From the NCBI RefSeq assembly GCF_001431525.1, contig NZ_LDJH01000006.1:310001-374000 (forward strand): a stretch of 64,000 nucleotides of DNA, given 5' to 3'. The position numbers and the translations under genes are program-made. Origin of the DNA: Stenotrophomonas koreensis. Its GTDB lineage: Bacteria; Pseudomonadota; Gammaproteobacteria; Xanthomonadales; Xanthomonadaceae. Numbering within the stretch: the stretch's first letter is position 1; every line of letters begins with the position of its first letter. The notes under the pieces were generated by a model that ran no database searches, had not been told where the DNA came from, and worked only from the letters and a program-made list of their open reading frames with translations. This document shows, one piece after another, positions 57,275-64,000 of the stretch.

Positions 57275-58963
57275 ATGACCGAATCTTTTGCCGAATCTTT
57301 TGCCGAACTGTTTGAAGCCAGCCAGACCAATCTGGCCAAGCTGAAGCCGGGCGCCATCGTCACCGGTACCGTTGTTGCTGTCCGCGGCGACGTGGTGGTG
57401 ATCAACGCCGGCCTGAAGTCCGAAGGCATCGTGCCGATCGAACAGTTCCGTAACGATGCTGGCGAAATCGACGTGGCCGAAGGCGATCTGGTCAAGGTCG
57501 CCCTGGACTCGCTGGAAAACGGCTTCGGCGAAACCGTGCTGTCGCGCGAGAAGGCCAAGCGCGCAATGGTGTGGGACGAGCTGGAAGAAGCTCTGGAAAA
57601 GAACGAAACCATCACCGGTCGCATCAGCGGCAAGGTCAAGGGCGGCTTCACCGTCGACATCAAGGACGTCCGCGCATTCCTGCCGGGTTCGCTGGTCGAC
57701 GTGCGTCCGGTCCGTGACCCGGCCTACCTGGAAGGCAAGGAGCTGGAGTTCAAGCTGATCAAGCTGGACCGCAAGCGCAACAACGTTGTCGTGTCGCGTC
57801 GTGCCGTCGTTGAGTCGGAGCACTCGGAAGAGCGCGAAGCACTGATGGACAAGCTGGTCGAGGGCGCCATCCTGAAGGGTGTGGTCAAGAACCTGACCGA
57901 CTACGGCGCATTCGTGGACCTGGGCGGTATCGACGGCCTGCTGCACATCACCGACATGGCATGGAAGCGCGTGCGCCATCCGTCCGAAGTGGTCAACGTC
58001 GGCGACGAGCTGGACGTGCGCGTGCTGAAGTTCGACCGCGAGCGCAACCGCGTTTCGCTGGGCCTGAAGCAGCTGGGCGAGGATCCGTGGGAGAACATCG
58101 CCCGTCGTTACCCGGCCAACAGCCGCGTGTTCGGCAAGGTCTCCAACGTGACCGATTACGGCGCATTTGTCGAAATCGAGCCGGGCGTCGAAGGCCTGGT
58201 GCACGTTTCGGAAATGGACTGGACCAACAAGAACGTCAACCCGTCCAAGGTTGTGCAGGTTGGTGACGAAGTCGAAGTGATGGTGCTGGACGTTGATGAA
58301 GAGCGTCGTCGCATCTCGCTGGGCATGAAGCAGGTTGCTGCCAACCCGTGGGAAACCTTCGCTGCCATCCACAAGAAGAACGACAAGGTGTCCGGTCAGA
58401 TCAAGTCGATCACCGATTTCGGCATCTTCATCGGTCTGGACGGTGGCATCGACGGTCTGGTCCACCTGTCCGACATCAGCTGGAACACCACCGGCGAAGA
58501 CGTCGTGCGCAACTACAAGAAGGGCGACACCCTGGAAGCAGTTGTGCTGGCAGTCGATCCGGAGCGTGAGCGCATCTCGCTGGGCGTCAAGCAGCTGGAG
58601 CAGGACCCGTTCGGTCAGTACATGGCTTCCAACCCGAAGGGTTCCAAGGTCGAAGGCGTGGTGAAGGAAGTGGATGCCAAGGGCGCCACCATTGAACTGG
58701 CTGACGGCATCGAAGGCTACGTGATGGCCCGTGACATCGCCAACGAGCGTGTTGACGACGCCACCCAGTTCCTGAAGGTCGGCGACAAGGTCGAAGCCAA
58801 GTTCGTGGGCATGGACCGCAAGGGCCGCACCCTGCAGCTGTCGATCAAGGCCAAGGACGACGCTGAAATGCGCGAAGTGCTGGAGGAATACTCCTCTGCC
58901 TCGGGCGCCACCACCCAGCTGGGCGCGCTGCTGCGTGCACAGCTCGGCGGCAAGGGCGAGTAA
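57275..58963 (+). CDS. rpsA: 30S ribosomal protein S1
   Basis: S1 brings mRNA to the ribosome. The 562-residue protein has six S1 domains in a row, the last four showing [20 protein letters not shown] signatures. There is no clear Shine-Dalgarno before ATG 57275, as often for rpsA, which is translated with S1's own help. The first codons contain a perfect 12-base tandem repeat (ESFA twice). A palindromic terminator-like hairpin follows the stop. Confidence 0.97.
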   Translation: MTESFAESFAELFEASQTNLAKLKPGAIVTGTVVAVRGDVVVINAGLKSEGIVPIEQFRNDAGEIDVAEGDLVKVALDSLENGFGETVLSREKAKRAMVWDELEEALEKNETITGRISGKVKGGFTVDIKDVRAFLPGSLVDVRPVRDPAYLEGKELEFKLIKLDRKRNNVVVSRRAVVESEHSEEREALMDKLVEGAILKGVVKNLTDYGAFVDLGGIDGLLHITDMAWKRVRHPSEVVNVGDELDVRVLKFDRERNRVSLGLKQLGEDPWENIARRYPANSRVFGKVSNVTDYGAFVEIEPGVEGLVHVSEMDWTNKNVNPSKVVQVGDEVEVMVLDVDEERRRISLGMKQVAANPWETFAAIHKKNDKVSGQIKSITDFGIFIGLDGGIDGLVHLSDISWNTTGEDVVRNYKKGDTLEAVVLAVDPERERISLGVKQLEQDPFGQYMASNPKGSKVEGVVKEVDAKGATIELADGIEGYVMARDIANERVDDATQFLKVGDKVEAKFVGMDRKGRTLQLSIKAKDDAEMREVLEEYSSASGATTQLGALLRAQLGGKGE

Positions 58964-58989
58964 TCGTCCGGCTCAAGCGGTAAACAAGG

Positions 58990-59017
58990 CAATGGCCCGG
59001 GAGCTCCCGGGCCATTG
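58990..59017 (+). terminator. Terminator-like palindrome behind rpsA
   Basis: A perfect 28-base palindrome built on CAATGGCCCGGGAGC; the following tract is TTGCGC rather than T-only, so read-through into ihfB is possible. Confidence 0.5.
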
Positions 59018-59046
59018 TTGCGCAAGCTTCCATCTTCGAGCGTGCA

Positions 59047-59361
59047 ATGACCAAAAGCGAACTGATTGAAATCCTCGCGCGGCGTCAGGCTCACCTGAAA
59101 GCCGATGACGTCGATCTGGCAGTCAAATCATTGCTTGAGATGATGGGAGGCGCCTTGGCTGAAGGAGATCGAATCGAAATCCGCGGCTTTGGCAGTTTCT
59201 CGTTGCATTACCGTCCCCCACGCCTGGGACGTAACCCCAAAACGGGCGACCCGGTGGCATTGCCTGGCAAGCATGTTCCCCACTTCAAGCCTGGCAAGGA
59301 ATTGCGCGAGCGTGTCACCGACGTGGTGCCGCTGGAATCCGTGTTCAGTGAGCGCGACTGA
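59047..59361 (+). CDS. ihfB: Integration host factor subunit beta
   Basis: IHF-beta pairs with IhfA to bend DNA. The 104-residue product has the standard N-terminus [16 protein letters not shown], the DNA-intercalating arm [14 protein letters not shown] with its proline, and [12 protein letters not shown]. rpsA-ihfB is its normal place. Confidence 0.96.
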   Translation: MTKSELIEILARRQAHLKADDVDLAVKSLLEMMGGALAEGDRIEIRGFGSFSLHYRPPRLGRNPKTGDPVALPGKHVPHFKPGKELRERVTDVVPLESVFSERD

Positions 59362-59567
59362 ACTTGCAACGCCTTTTGATACCTCCGGCACTGGCCTGCG
59401 GTATGCAGACATTTGCGTTGAAATTTCTCTGGTGCCGGTTGTTGCTGCCTTTGCGCATGTGCCTGCGCCTGTGCATGGTCACTTCATTGACATGCCCCAA
59501 GCCCCACTCTGGCGGCCAGTGCGTCCCGCGCTGCGTTAGTCTCCAATGTCAAGCTGAGTGATCTGCG

Positions 59568-60746
59568 ATGGACTTCATCACCGAATGGTTGTGGTTTTTC
59601 CTTTTTGTGCCGTTGGCAGCGGTAGCTGGCTGGATAATTGGTCGCCGTGGCGGCGAACGGCATAACGACAGCCAGGTCAGCCGGCTGTCCAGTACGTACT
59701 TCCGCGGCCTGAATTACCTGCTCGGCGAACAGCCGGACAAGGCAATCGAGCTGTTCTTGCATATTGCCGAGCTGGACAAGGAAACCTTTGAAACCCAGCT
59801 GGCCCTGGGGCACCTGTTCCGTCGACGTGGTGAAGTCGACCGCGCCATCCGTTTGCATCAGGGCCTGGCCAACCGCAGTGACCTGAGTGACCCGCAGCGG
59901 GTGCAGGCCTTGCTCGCGCTGGGCGAGGACTACATGAAGTCCGGTTTGCTGGACCGGGCCGAAACGGTGTTCACTGATCTGGCCCGGATCGATCAGCGTG
60001 CACCGGCAGCGCTGAAGCATTTGATCGCCATTTACCAGGCCGAGCGCGACTGGGAAAAGGCCATCGACAACGCTACCCGTTATGAAGAGGTCACCGGTGA
60101 GCCGATGGGCAAGCTGATTGCCCAGTTCGAATGCGAGCTGGCCGAGCGTCATCGCGCGGCCGGACGCCTGGATCAGGCGCGTGAATCCATTGCGCGGGCC
60201 AACGCTGCCGATGCGATGAGTGTGCGTGCGGGCATCATCGAAGGGCGTCTTGAGAGTGATTTTGGCAACGATGAAGCAGCCGTCCGCGCATTTGAGCGCG
60301 CCGCCCGCAATGATCCGGATTACCTGCCGGAAATCCTGCCCCAGCTGATGAAGAACTACCGCGCGGTAGGCGACATCGCCGGAGCGCGGGCCTTTCTGGC
60401 GGAGATGACCGAGCACTACCGCGGGATTGCTCCGGTGCTGGCATTGACCCAGTTGATGGAGCAGCAGGAGGGTGTGGGCCCGGCGCGTGCCTATCTGGGG
60501 CGCCAGCTCAAGGACCGGCCGTCGGTGCGCGGGGAGTCGGCGTTGATCGACCTGACCCTGGCCGAAGCGGCCGATCCGGTGGCCACGCTGCAGGATCTGA
60601 AGCACATCACCGATCAATTGCTGGTCAGCAATCCCGCCTACCGTTGCACCAAGTGTGGCTTTGGTGCGCGCACCCATCACTGGCATTGCCCCAGTTGCAA
60701 GGAATGGGGTTCGGTCAAGCCGCTGATGAATTTTGCCGTGCTATGA
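59568..60746 (+). CDS. lapB: Lipopolysaccharide assembly protein LapB
   Basis: LapB (YciM) is an inner-membrane TPR protein that adjusts LpxC degradation by FtsH and so balances LPS and phospholipid synthesis. The 392-residue product has an N-terminal membrane helix (about 6-24), about nine TPR-like helix pairs and a C-terminal rubredoxin-type metal site CTKCGFG and CPSCKEW. The lapA gene usual before it is not found. Its stop overlaps the next gene by four bases. FtsH, its partner, is at 8353. Confidence 0.94.
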   Translation: MDFITEWLWFFLFVPLAAVAGWIIGRRGGERHNDSQVSRLSSTYFRGLNYLLGEQPDKAIELFLHIAELDKETFETQLALGHLFRRRGEVDRAIRLHQGLANRSDLSDPQRVQALLALGEDYMKSGLLDRAETVFTDLARIDQRAPAALKHLIAIYQAERDWEKAIDNATRYEEVTGEPMGKLIAQFECELAERHRAAGRLDQARESIARANAADAMSVRAGIIEGRLESDFGNDEAAVRAFERAARNDPDYLPEILPQLMKNYRAVGDIAGARAFLAEMTEHYRGIAPVLALTQLMEQQEGVGPARAYLGRQLKDRPSVRGESALIDLTLAEAADPVATLQDLKHITDQLLVSNPAYRCTKCGFGARTHHWHCPSCKEWGSVKPLMNFAVL

Positions 60747-61729
60747 ATGATTTACAGGCAGGATGGATCCTGCTGGTCTTCTTTGTCTGCGCGCTGGGGT
60801 GTTGCTGGTTGGCACTGCATTATGCGCGCCGGTTCCAGCTGCTTGACCACCCGGGTGAGCGACGCAGTCATCAAGTGGCGACTCCTCGCGGGGGCGGGGC
60901 AGGGCTGGTTGCCAGTCTGCTGCTGGCCACGCTGTTGGCAGCGCTGGTAGTGCCTGCATGGCGGGTGGAACTGCTGGTTTTCGGCCTGGCGCTGGCCTTG
61001 GTTGCGGGCATCGGCTGGTGGGATGACCATCGCCCATTGCCCGCGCTGACCCGGCTGATCGTGCACATGCTCGCGGGCGGCCTGCTGGCCGCCCTGGTCT
61101 GGCGTGACGGTGCGGGTCTGGGCTGGTCGCTGGCGGCATTTGCACTGACCGTTGGCCTGATCAACATCTGGAACTTCATGGATGGCATCAACGGACTGGC
61201 GGTCAGTCAGGCTGGTCTGGTGGCACTGGTGATGGGTTATTGGCTGCCCGGCGGGCTGGCATCCAGCGCGTGGCTGGTGGCGTTGGCCTGTCTGGCCTTC
61301 CTGCCATTCAATTTCCCGCGCGCACGGATTTTTCTCGGCGACGTCGGCAGTGGTGCCCTTGGCTTGCTGATGGCCTGTTTGACGATCCTGGTGGTCCGCC
61401 GCAGCGAGAATGTGCAGCCGCTCGTCGCCTTGTGGCCAATGAGTGTCTTTCTCATTGATGCGGGATTCACCTTGCTCACCAGAATATGCCGGGGTGACCG
61501 CTGGATGCAGGCACATACCGAGCACCTGTATCAGTGGTACATCAAATCCGGCGCCACCCATGCTGCGGTTACCCTGTCCTATGGGCTGATTACCCTGTTG
61601 CTGATGGCAGCAGCGATGCTGATGGCCGGTGAATCGTTGGGCCGGGCCGTAGTGGCCTCACTGCTGCTCTGGGGTGCGGGTGTTCTGATATGGAAATGGC
61701 GACGTTCGGCATTGATCGACGCGGGCTGA
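60743..61729 (+). CDS. WecA/WbpL-type polyprenyl-phosphate sugar-phosphate transferase
   Basis: The 328-residue integral membrane protein belongs to the MraY/WecA/WbpL family, which moves an N-acetylated sugar 1-phosphate to undecaprenyl phosphate. Motifs are GIGWWDDHRPLPALTR, NIWNFMDGINGLAV, RIFLGDVGSGALG and AHTEHLYQW. The start is ATG 60743, overlapping the lapB stop (ATGA). The product probably starts O-antigen or another surface polymer; the sugar cannot be read from sequence. Confidence 0.9.
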   Translation: MNDLQAGWILLVFFVCALGCCWLALHYARRFQLLDHPGERRSHQVATPRGGGAGLVASLLLATLLAALVVPAWRVELLVFGLALALVAGIGWWDDHRPLPALTRLIVHMLAGGLLAALVWRDGAGLGWSLAAFALTVGLINIWNFMDGINGLAVSQAGLVALVMGYWLPGGLASSAWLVALACLAFLPFNFPRARIFLGDVGSGALGLLMACLTILVVRRSENVQPLVALWPMSVFLIDAGFTLLTRICRGDRWMQAHTEHLYQWYIKSGATHAAVTLSYGLITLLLMAAAMLMAGESLGRAVVASLLLWGAGVLIWKWRRSALIDAG

Positions 61730-61739
61730 GGGAGAAGGT

Positions 61740-63650
61740 ATGAGCAGTTGGCGTTGGCAGGATGCGCTGGCCTATGTTCCACGGGTTGCCGTCATTGGCC
61801 ATGATCTGGCCATGGTCTGGCTGGCATGGCAGCTGCTGCACTTTGTCCGCTACACGATCTGGGTGGATTCCCCCCCGTTGCCGTTGTTCAGCTGGACCAC
61901 TGCGATCGTTCTGGTCGTGCAGGGGCTGGTGTTCTGGAAGGTCGGGCTCTACAAGGGGCTGTGGCGCTTTGCCAGCGTGACGGATATCGGCAATATCTTC
62001 CGGGCCAGTTTTCTTGGCGTTGCGGCCATTGTGCTGGTCCTGGCCTTCAGGCGTCTGGAGGGCGTGCCGCTGTCGGTGCTGGCCCTGTATCCGATCGTGC
62101 TGGCAGCGTTCCTGGGGATGCCGCGACTGGTCTACCGGGCCTGGAGTGACTATCGTGCCAGCCGCAGCGATGGCGCAATGCGGCGCGTGCTGATACTTGG
62201 TGCAGGCAGTACGGCATCGACGCTCATCCGTGACCTGCGCCGCTCCGGCGAATATGACCCGATTGGCCTGCTCGATGATGCGCCCCATCTGAAGGGGGCA
62301 AAGTTACACGGTCTTTCGGTTCTGGGTACCCTGGATGATGTTCCGGAAGTGGCACGCGAGACCGCCGCCAGACTGCTGGTCATCGCCATTCCCGGGCTGG
62401 ACTCGGCCGGTTTGCAGCGTGTGATGGGGCTCTGCGAGGCAGCAGGCCTGCCTTACCGGATCGCACCGACCGTCGATGATCTGCTGGCCGGACGTGAGGC
62501 AGCGCTGAAGGAGGTCTCGATCGAGGACCTGCTCGGTCGCCAGCCGGTACAACCGGATTGGGCGTTGATCCGGCATTGGCTGGGTACCCGTTCGATTCTG
62601 GTCACCGGGGCCGGTGGCTCAATCGGCTCCGAGCTCTGCCGCCAATGCGCTCGTCACGGCGCGACACGCCTGGTGCTGGTGGAAATCAGCGAGCTGTTGC
62701 TGTCGACCATCGAGAGTGAGCTGCGGGCCAGCTTTCCATCGGTGGAGCTGATCTGCGTACTGGGTGATTGTGGTGATCCTGCGGTCATCAAGCATGCGCT
62801 GGCACGCGCACAGGTCGATGCGGTGTTCCACGCGGCGGCTTACAAGCATGTGCCGGTGCTGGAGGCGCAGCTGCGTGAAGCGGTGCGCAACAATGTTCTG
62901 GCCAGCCATACCGTTGCCGAGGCCGCCGTGCTGGCCGGAGTGGGGCAGTTTGTATTGATTTCGACCGACAAGGCGGTAAATCCCATCAATGCCCTGGGCG
63001 CGAGCAAGCGCGGTGCGGAAATGGTCTGCCAGGCATTGGACCGCAAGCAGGCGCGCACGCGTTTTGTCACGGTGCGCTTTGGCAATGTGCTGGGTTCTGC
63101 GGGCAGCGTGGTGCCGCTGTTCCGCAAGCAGATCGCCGCCGGTGGCCCGGTAACGGTCACCGACCCACGGGTTACGCGCTACTTCATGACCATCCCGGAA
63201 GCCTGTCTGCTGATTCTGCAGGCAGTTTCTTCGTCAACCAAGGGTGCGGTGTATACCCTGGACATGGGCCAGCCGGTACCGATTGTAAAACTGGCCGAGC
63301 AGATGATCCGGCTGGCTGGGCGGGTTCCCGGTCGCGATATCCAGATCGTTTTTTCCGGCCTGCGGCCCGGCGAGAAGCTGCATGAAACCCTGTACTACGC
63401 TGACGAGCACAACACGCCGACCGCGCACCCCAAGGTGCTGGAGACCAATGTGCGTTCGTTTGCCCATGAGCCGGTGATGCAGATCCTTGCCCAGATGCGT
63501 GAGGCATCCCGGAACTATGACCTGCTTGTGCTGGCCGCGTTGCTGGAACAGCTGGTGCCGGAATATAGCTGCCACCTGCTGGATGCCACTAGCGCAACCC
63601 AGCGCAAGGTGGTGCCTTTCGCCGCCCGGGAATCCCAGCGCAAGCAGTGA
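61740..63650 (+). CDS. WbpM/FlaA1-type UDP-N-acetylhexosamine 4,6-dehydratase
   Basis: The 636-residue protein has four N-terminal membrane helices (to about 130), a first Rossmann region with LGAGSTASTLIRDL (about 157) and a second with TGAGGSIGSELCRQC (about 290). LISTDKAVNPINALGASKR holds the catalytic region. The position that is Met in WbpM (SMK triad) or Tyr in classical SDRs is Leu here. It most likely makes a 4-keto-6-deoxy sugar nucleotide for the transferase before it. GGGAGAAGG precedes the ATG. Confidence 0.88.
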   Translation: MSSWRWQDALAYVPRVAVIGHDLAMVWLAWQLLHFVRYTIWVDSPPLPLFSWTTAIVLVVQGLVFWKVGLYKGLWRFASVTDIGNIFRASFLGVAAIVLVLAFRRLEGVPLSVLALYPIVLAAFLGMPRLVYRAWSDYRASRSDGAMRRVLILGAGSTASTLIRDLRRSGEYDPIGLLDDAPHLKGAKLHGLSVLGTLDDVPEVARETAARLLVIAIPGLDSAGLQRVMGLCEAAGLPYRIAPTVDDLLAGREAALKEVSIEDLLGRQPVQPDWALIRHWLGTRSILVTGAGGSIGSELCRQCARHGATRLVLVEISELLLSTIESELRASFPSVELICVLGDCGDPAVIKHALARAQVDAVFHAAAYKHVPVLEAQLREAVRNNVLASHTVAEAAVLAGVGQFVLISTDKAVNPINALGASKRGAEMVCQALDRKQARTRFVTVRFGNVLGSAGSVVPLFRKQIAAGGPVTVTDPRVTRYFMTIPEACLLILQAVSSSTKGAVYTLDMGQPVPIVKLAEQMIRLAGRVPGRDIQIVFSGLRPGEKLHETLYYADEHNTPTAHPKVLETNVRSFAHEPVMQILAQMREASRNYDLLVLAALLEQLVPEYSCHLLDATSATQRKVVPFAARESQRKQ

Positions 63651-64000
63651 ACTCCGGCCTGCTGCCGCGTGCCAGATAACCAGAAGCCAGTCGAGCCTGC
63701 CATCTCCGATGTTGTACGCGTCATGACGCGATGACGCGCCCGGCCAGGGCGCAGCCAGTGCGTTTGGCCTGGTTGCGCGCGCCCGCGTGTAGCTGCACAC
63801 AGACTGCCGGCGCGCATGATGAATGGCTGTTTGGCTGCGCCGGGCCGGTGTTCGGGGCTGTCTGTGGTGTTGGCTGTTTTGTCAGGGCTGGGCCGTCAAC
63901 AGTCGGCCGAAGACTGACGCTGCATTTTAGCGGCTGTGCCGCCGGCTGCTGGAGTGCGTCCTGCAGACGGTAATGCGTCGTTGCCCCTCGCAGCGGCTGG
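63651..64000. other. Stretch without a supported gene at the window end
   Basis: No open frame here has a recognisable product, ribosome binding site or usual codon pattern, no tRNA is present, and no terminator hairpin with a T tract was seen behind the dehydratase gene. The next gene may begin beyond the window. Confidence 0.55.

Noticed and set aside
59364..59561. 65-codon frame between ihfB and lapB as a possible decayed lapA
   Set aside because: The product has six cysteines and no LapA-like two-helix pattern, so a remnant cannot be supported.
63731..63973. 80-codon plus-strand frame at the right edge
   Set aside because: Cysteine- and arginine-rich product with no domain or Shine-Dalgarno; codon use unlike neighbours.

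Overview
This window is a contiguous piece of a GC-rich gammaproteobacterial chromosome. Gene content and protein sequence point to the Xanthomonadaceae (Stenotrophomonas/Xanthomonas-like). The main reasons are an SOS box of the TTAGTAGTAATACTACTAA type in front of lexA, a 'transmembrane repetitive protein' gene behind nfuA, a 41-residue RpmJ, a PrxQ-type Bcp with Cys47/Cys83, and nlpD without rpoS behind it. No phage, insertion sequence, integrase, CRISPR array or other clear mobile element was seen. Almost every gene is core housekeeping, so most of the interest lies in starts, promoters and departures from the usual gene order.

Layout. 1-6836: end of eno, then ftsB-ispD-ispF-truD on the plus strand, an Smr-domain gene on the minus strand, and surE-pcm-exoD-like-nlpD. 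6865-11507: DUF498 and yhbY genes on the minus strand, then rlmE, ftsH, a small membrane protein and folP. 11572-15759: sodium/solute symporter, miaA, hfq, hflX. 16275-24053: pncC/cinA-like, UbiB-like kinase, lexA, recA, recX, alaS, csrA. 24127-24952: tRNA-Ser(GCU) on the plus strand and four identical tRNA-Arg(ACG) genes on the minus strand. 25028-30374, all minus: alpha/beta hydrolase, thiD, DUF1275 membrane protein, a lipoprotein, PIN-PhoH, bcp, a GcvR-like ACT protein. 30644-31699: BamC-like lipoprotein, fdxA, tRNA-Glu(CUC). 31720-37336: pcnB-folK-panB-panC-panD-pgi. 37354-41925: RegA/RegB-like two-component pair on the minus strand, ispG, a PAP2 phosphatase and a GacA-like regulator on the plus strand. 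42017-46645: rne and rluC, divergent. 46670-48893: zupT, a TonB-domain lipoprotein and phhB on the minus strand, nfuA on the plus strand. 48912-55906: the repetitive membrane protein on the plus strand, then on the minus strand two small cytochromes c, a TraB-family protein, a GNAT enzyme, aguB, aguA and an exported small protein. 56040-63650: rpmJ on the minus strand, then cmk, rpsA, ihfB, lapB, a WecA-like transferase and a WbpM-like dehydratase. 63651-64000 shows no gene.

Functional links. ispD, ispF and ispG belong to the MEP isoprenoid pathway. folP and folK belong to folate synthesis, and phhB recycles pterin. panBCD make pantothenate precursors. aguA and aguB turn agmatine into putrescine. 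lexA-recA-recX form the SOS core. hfq, csrA, rne, pcnB and the GacA-like regulator are post-transcriptional control elements. lapB, the WecA-like enzyme and the WbpM-like enzyme belong to surface polysaccharide synthesis and its control. Many genes overlap by ATGA, GTGA or TGATG, which suggests translational coupling. Strong sigma-70-like promoters with 17-bp spacers can be read in front of the tRNA genes.
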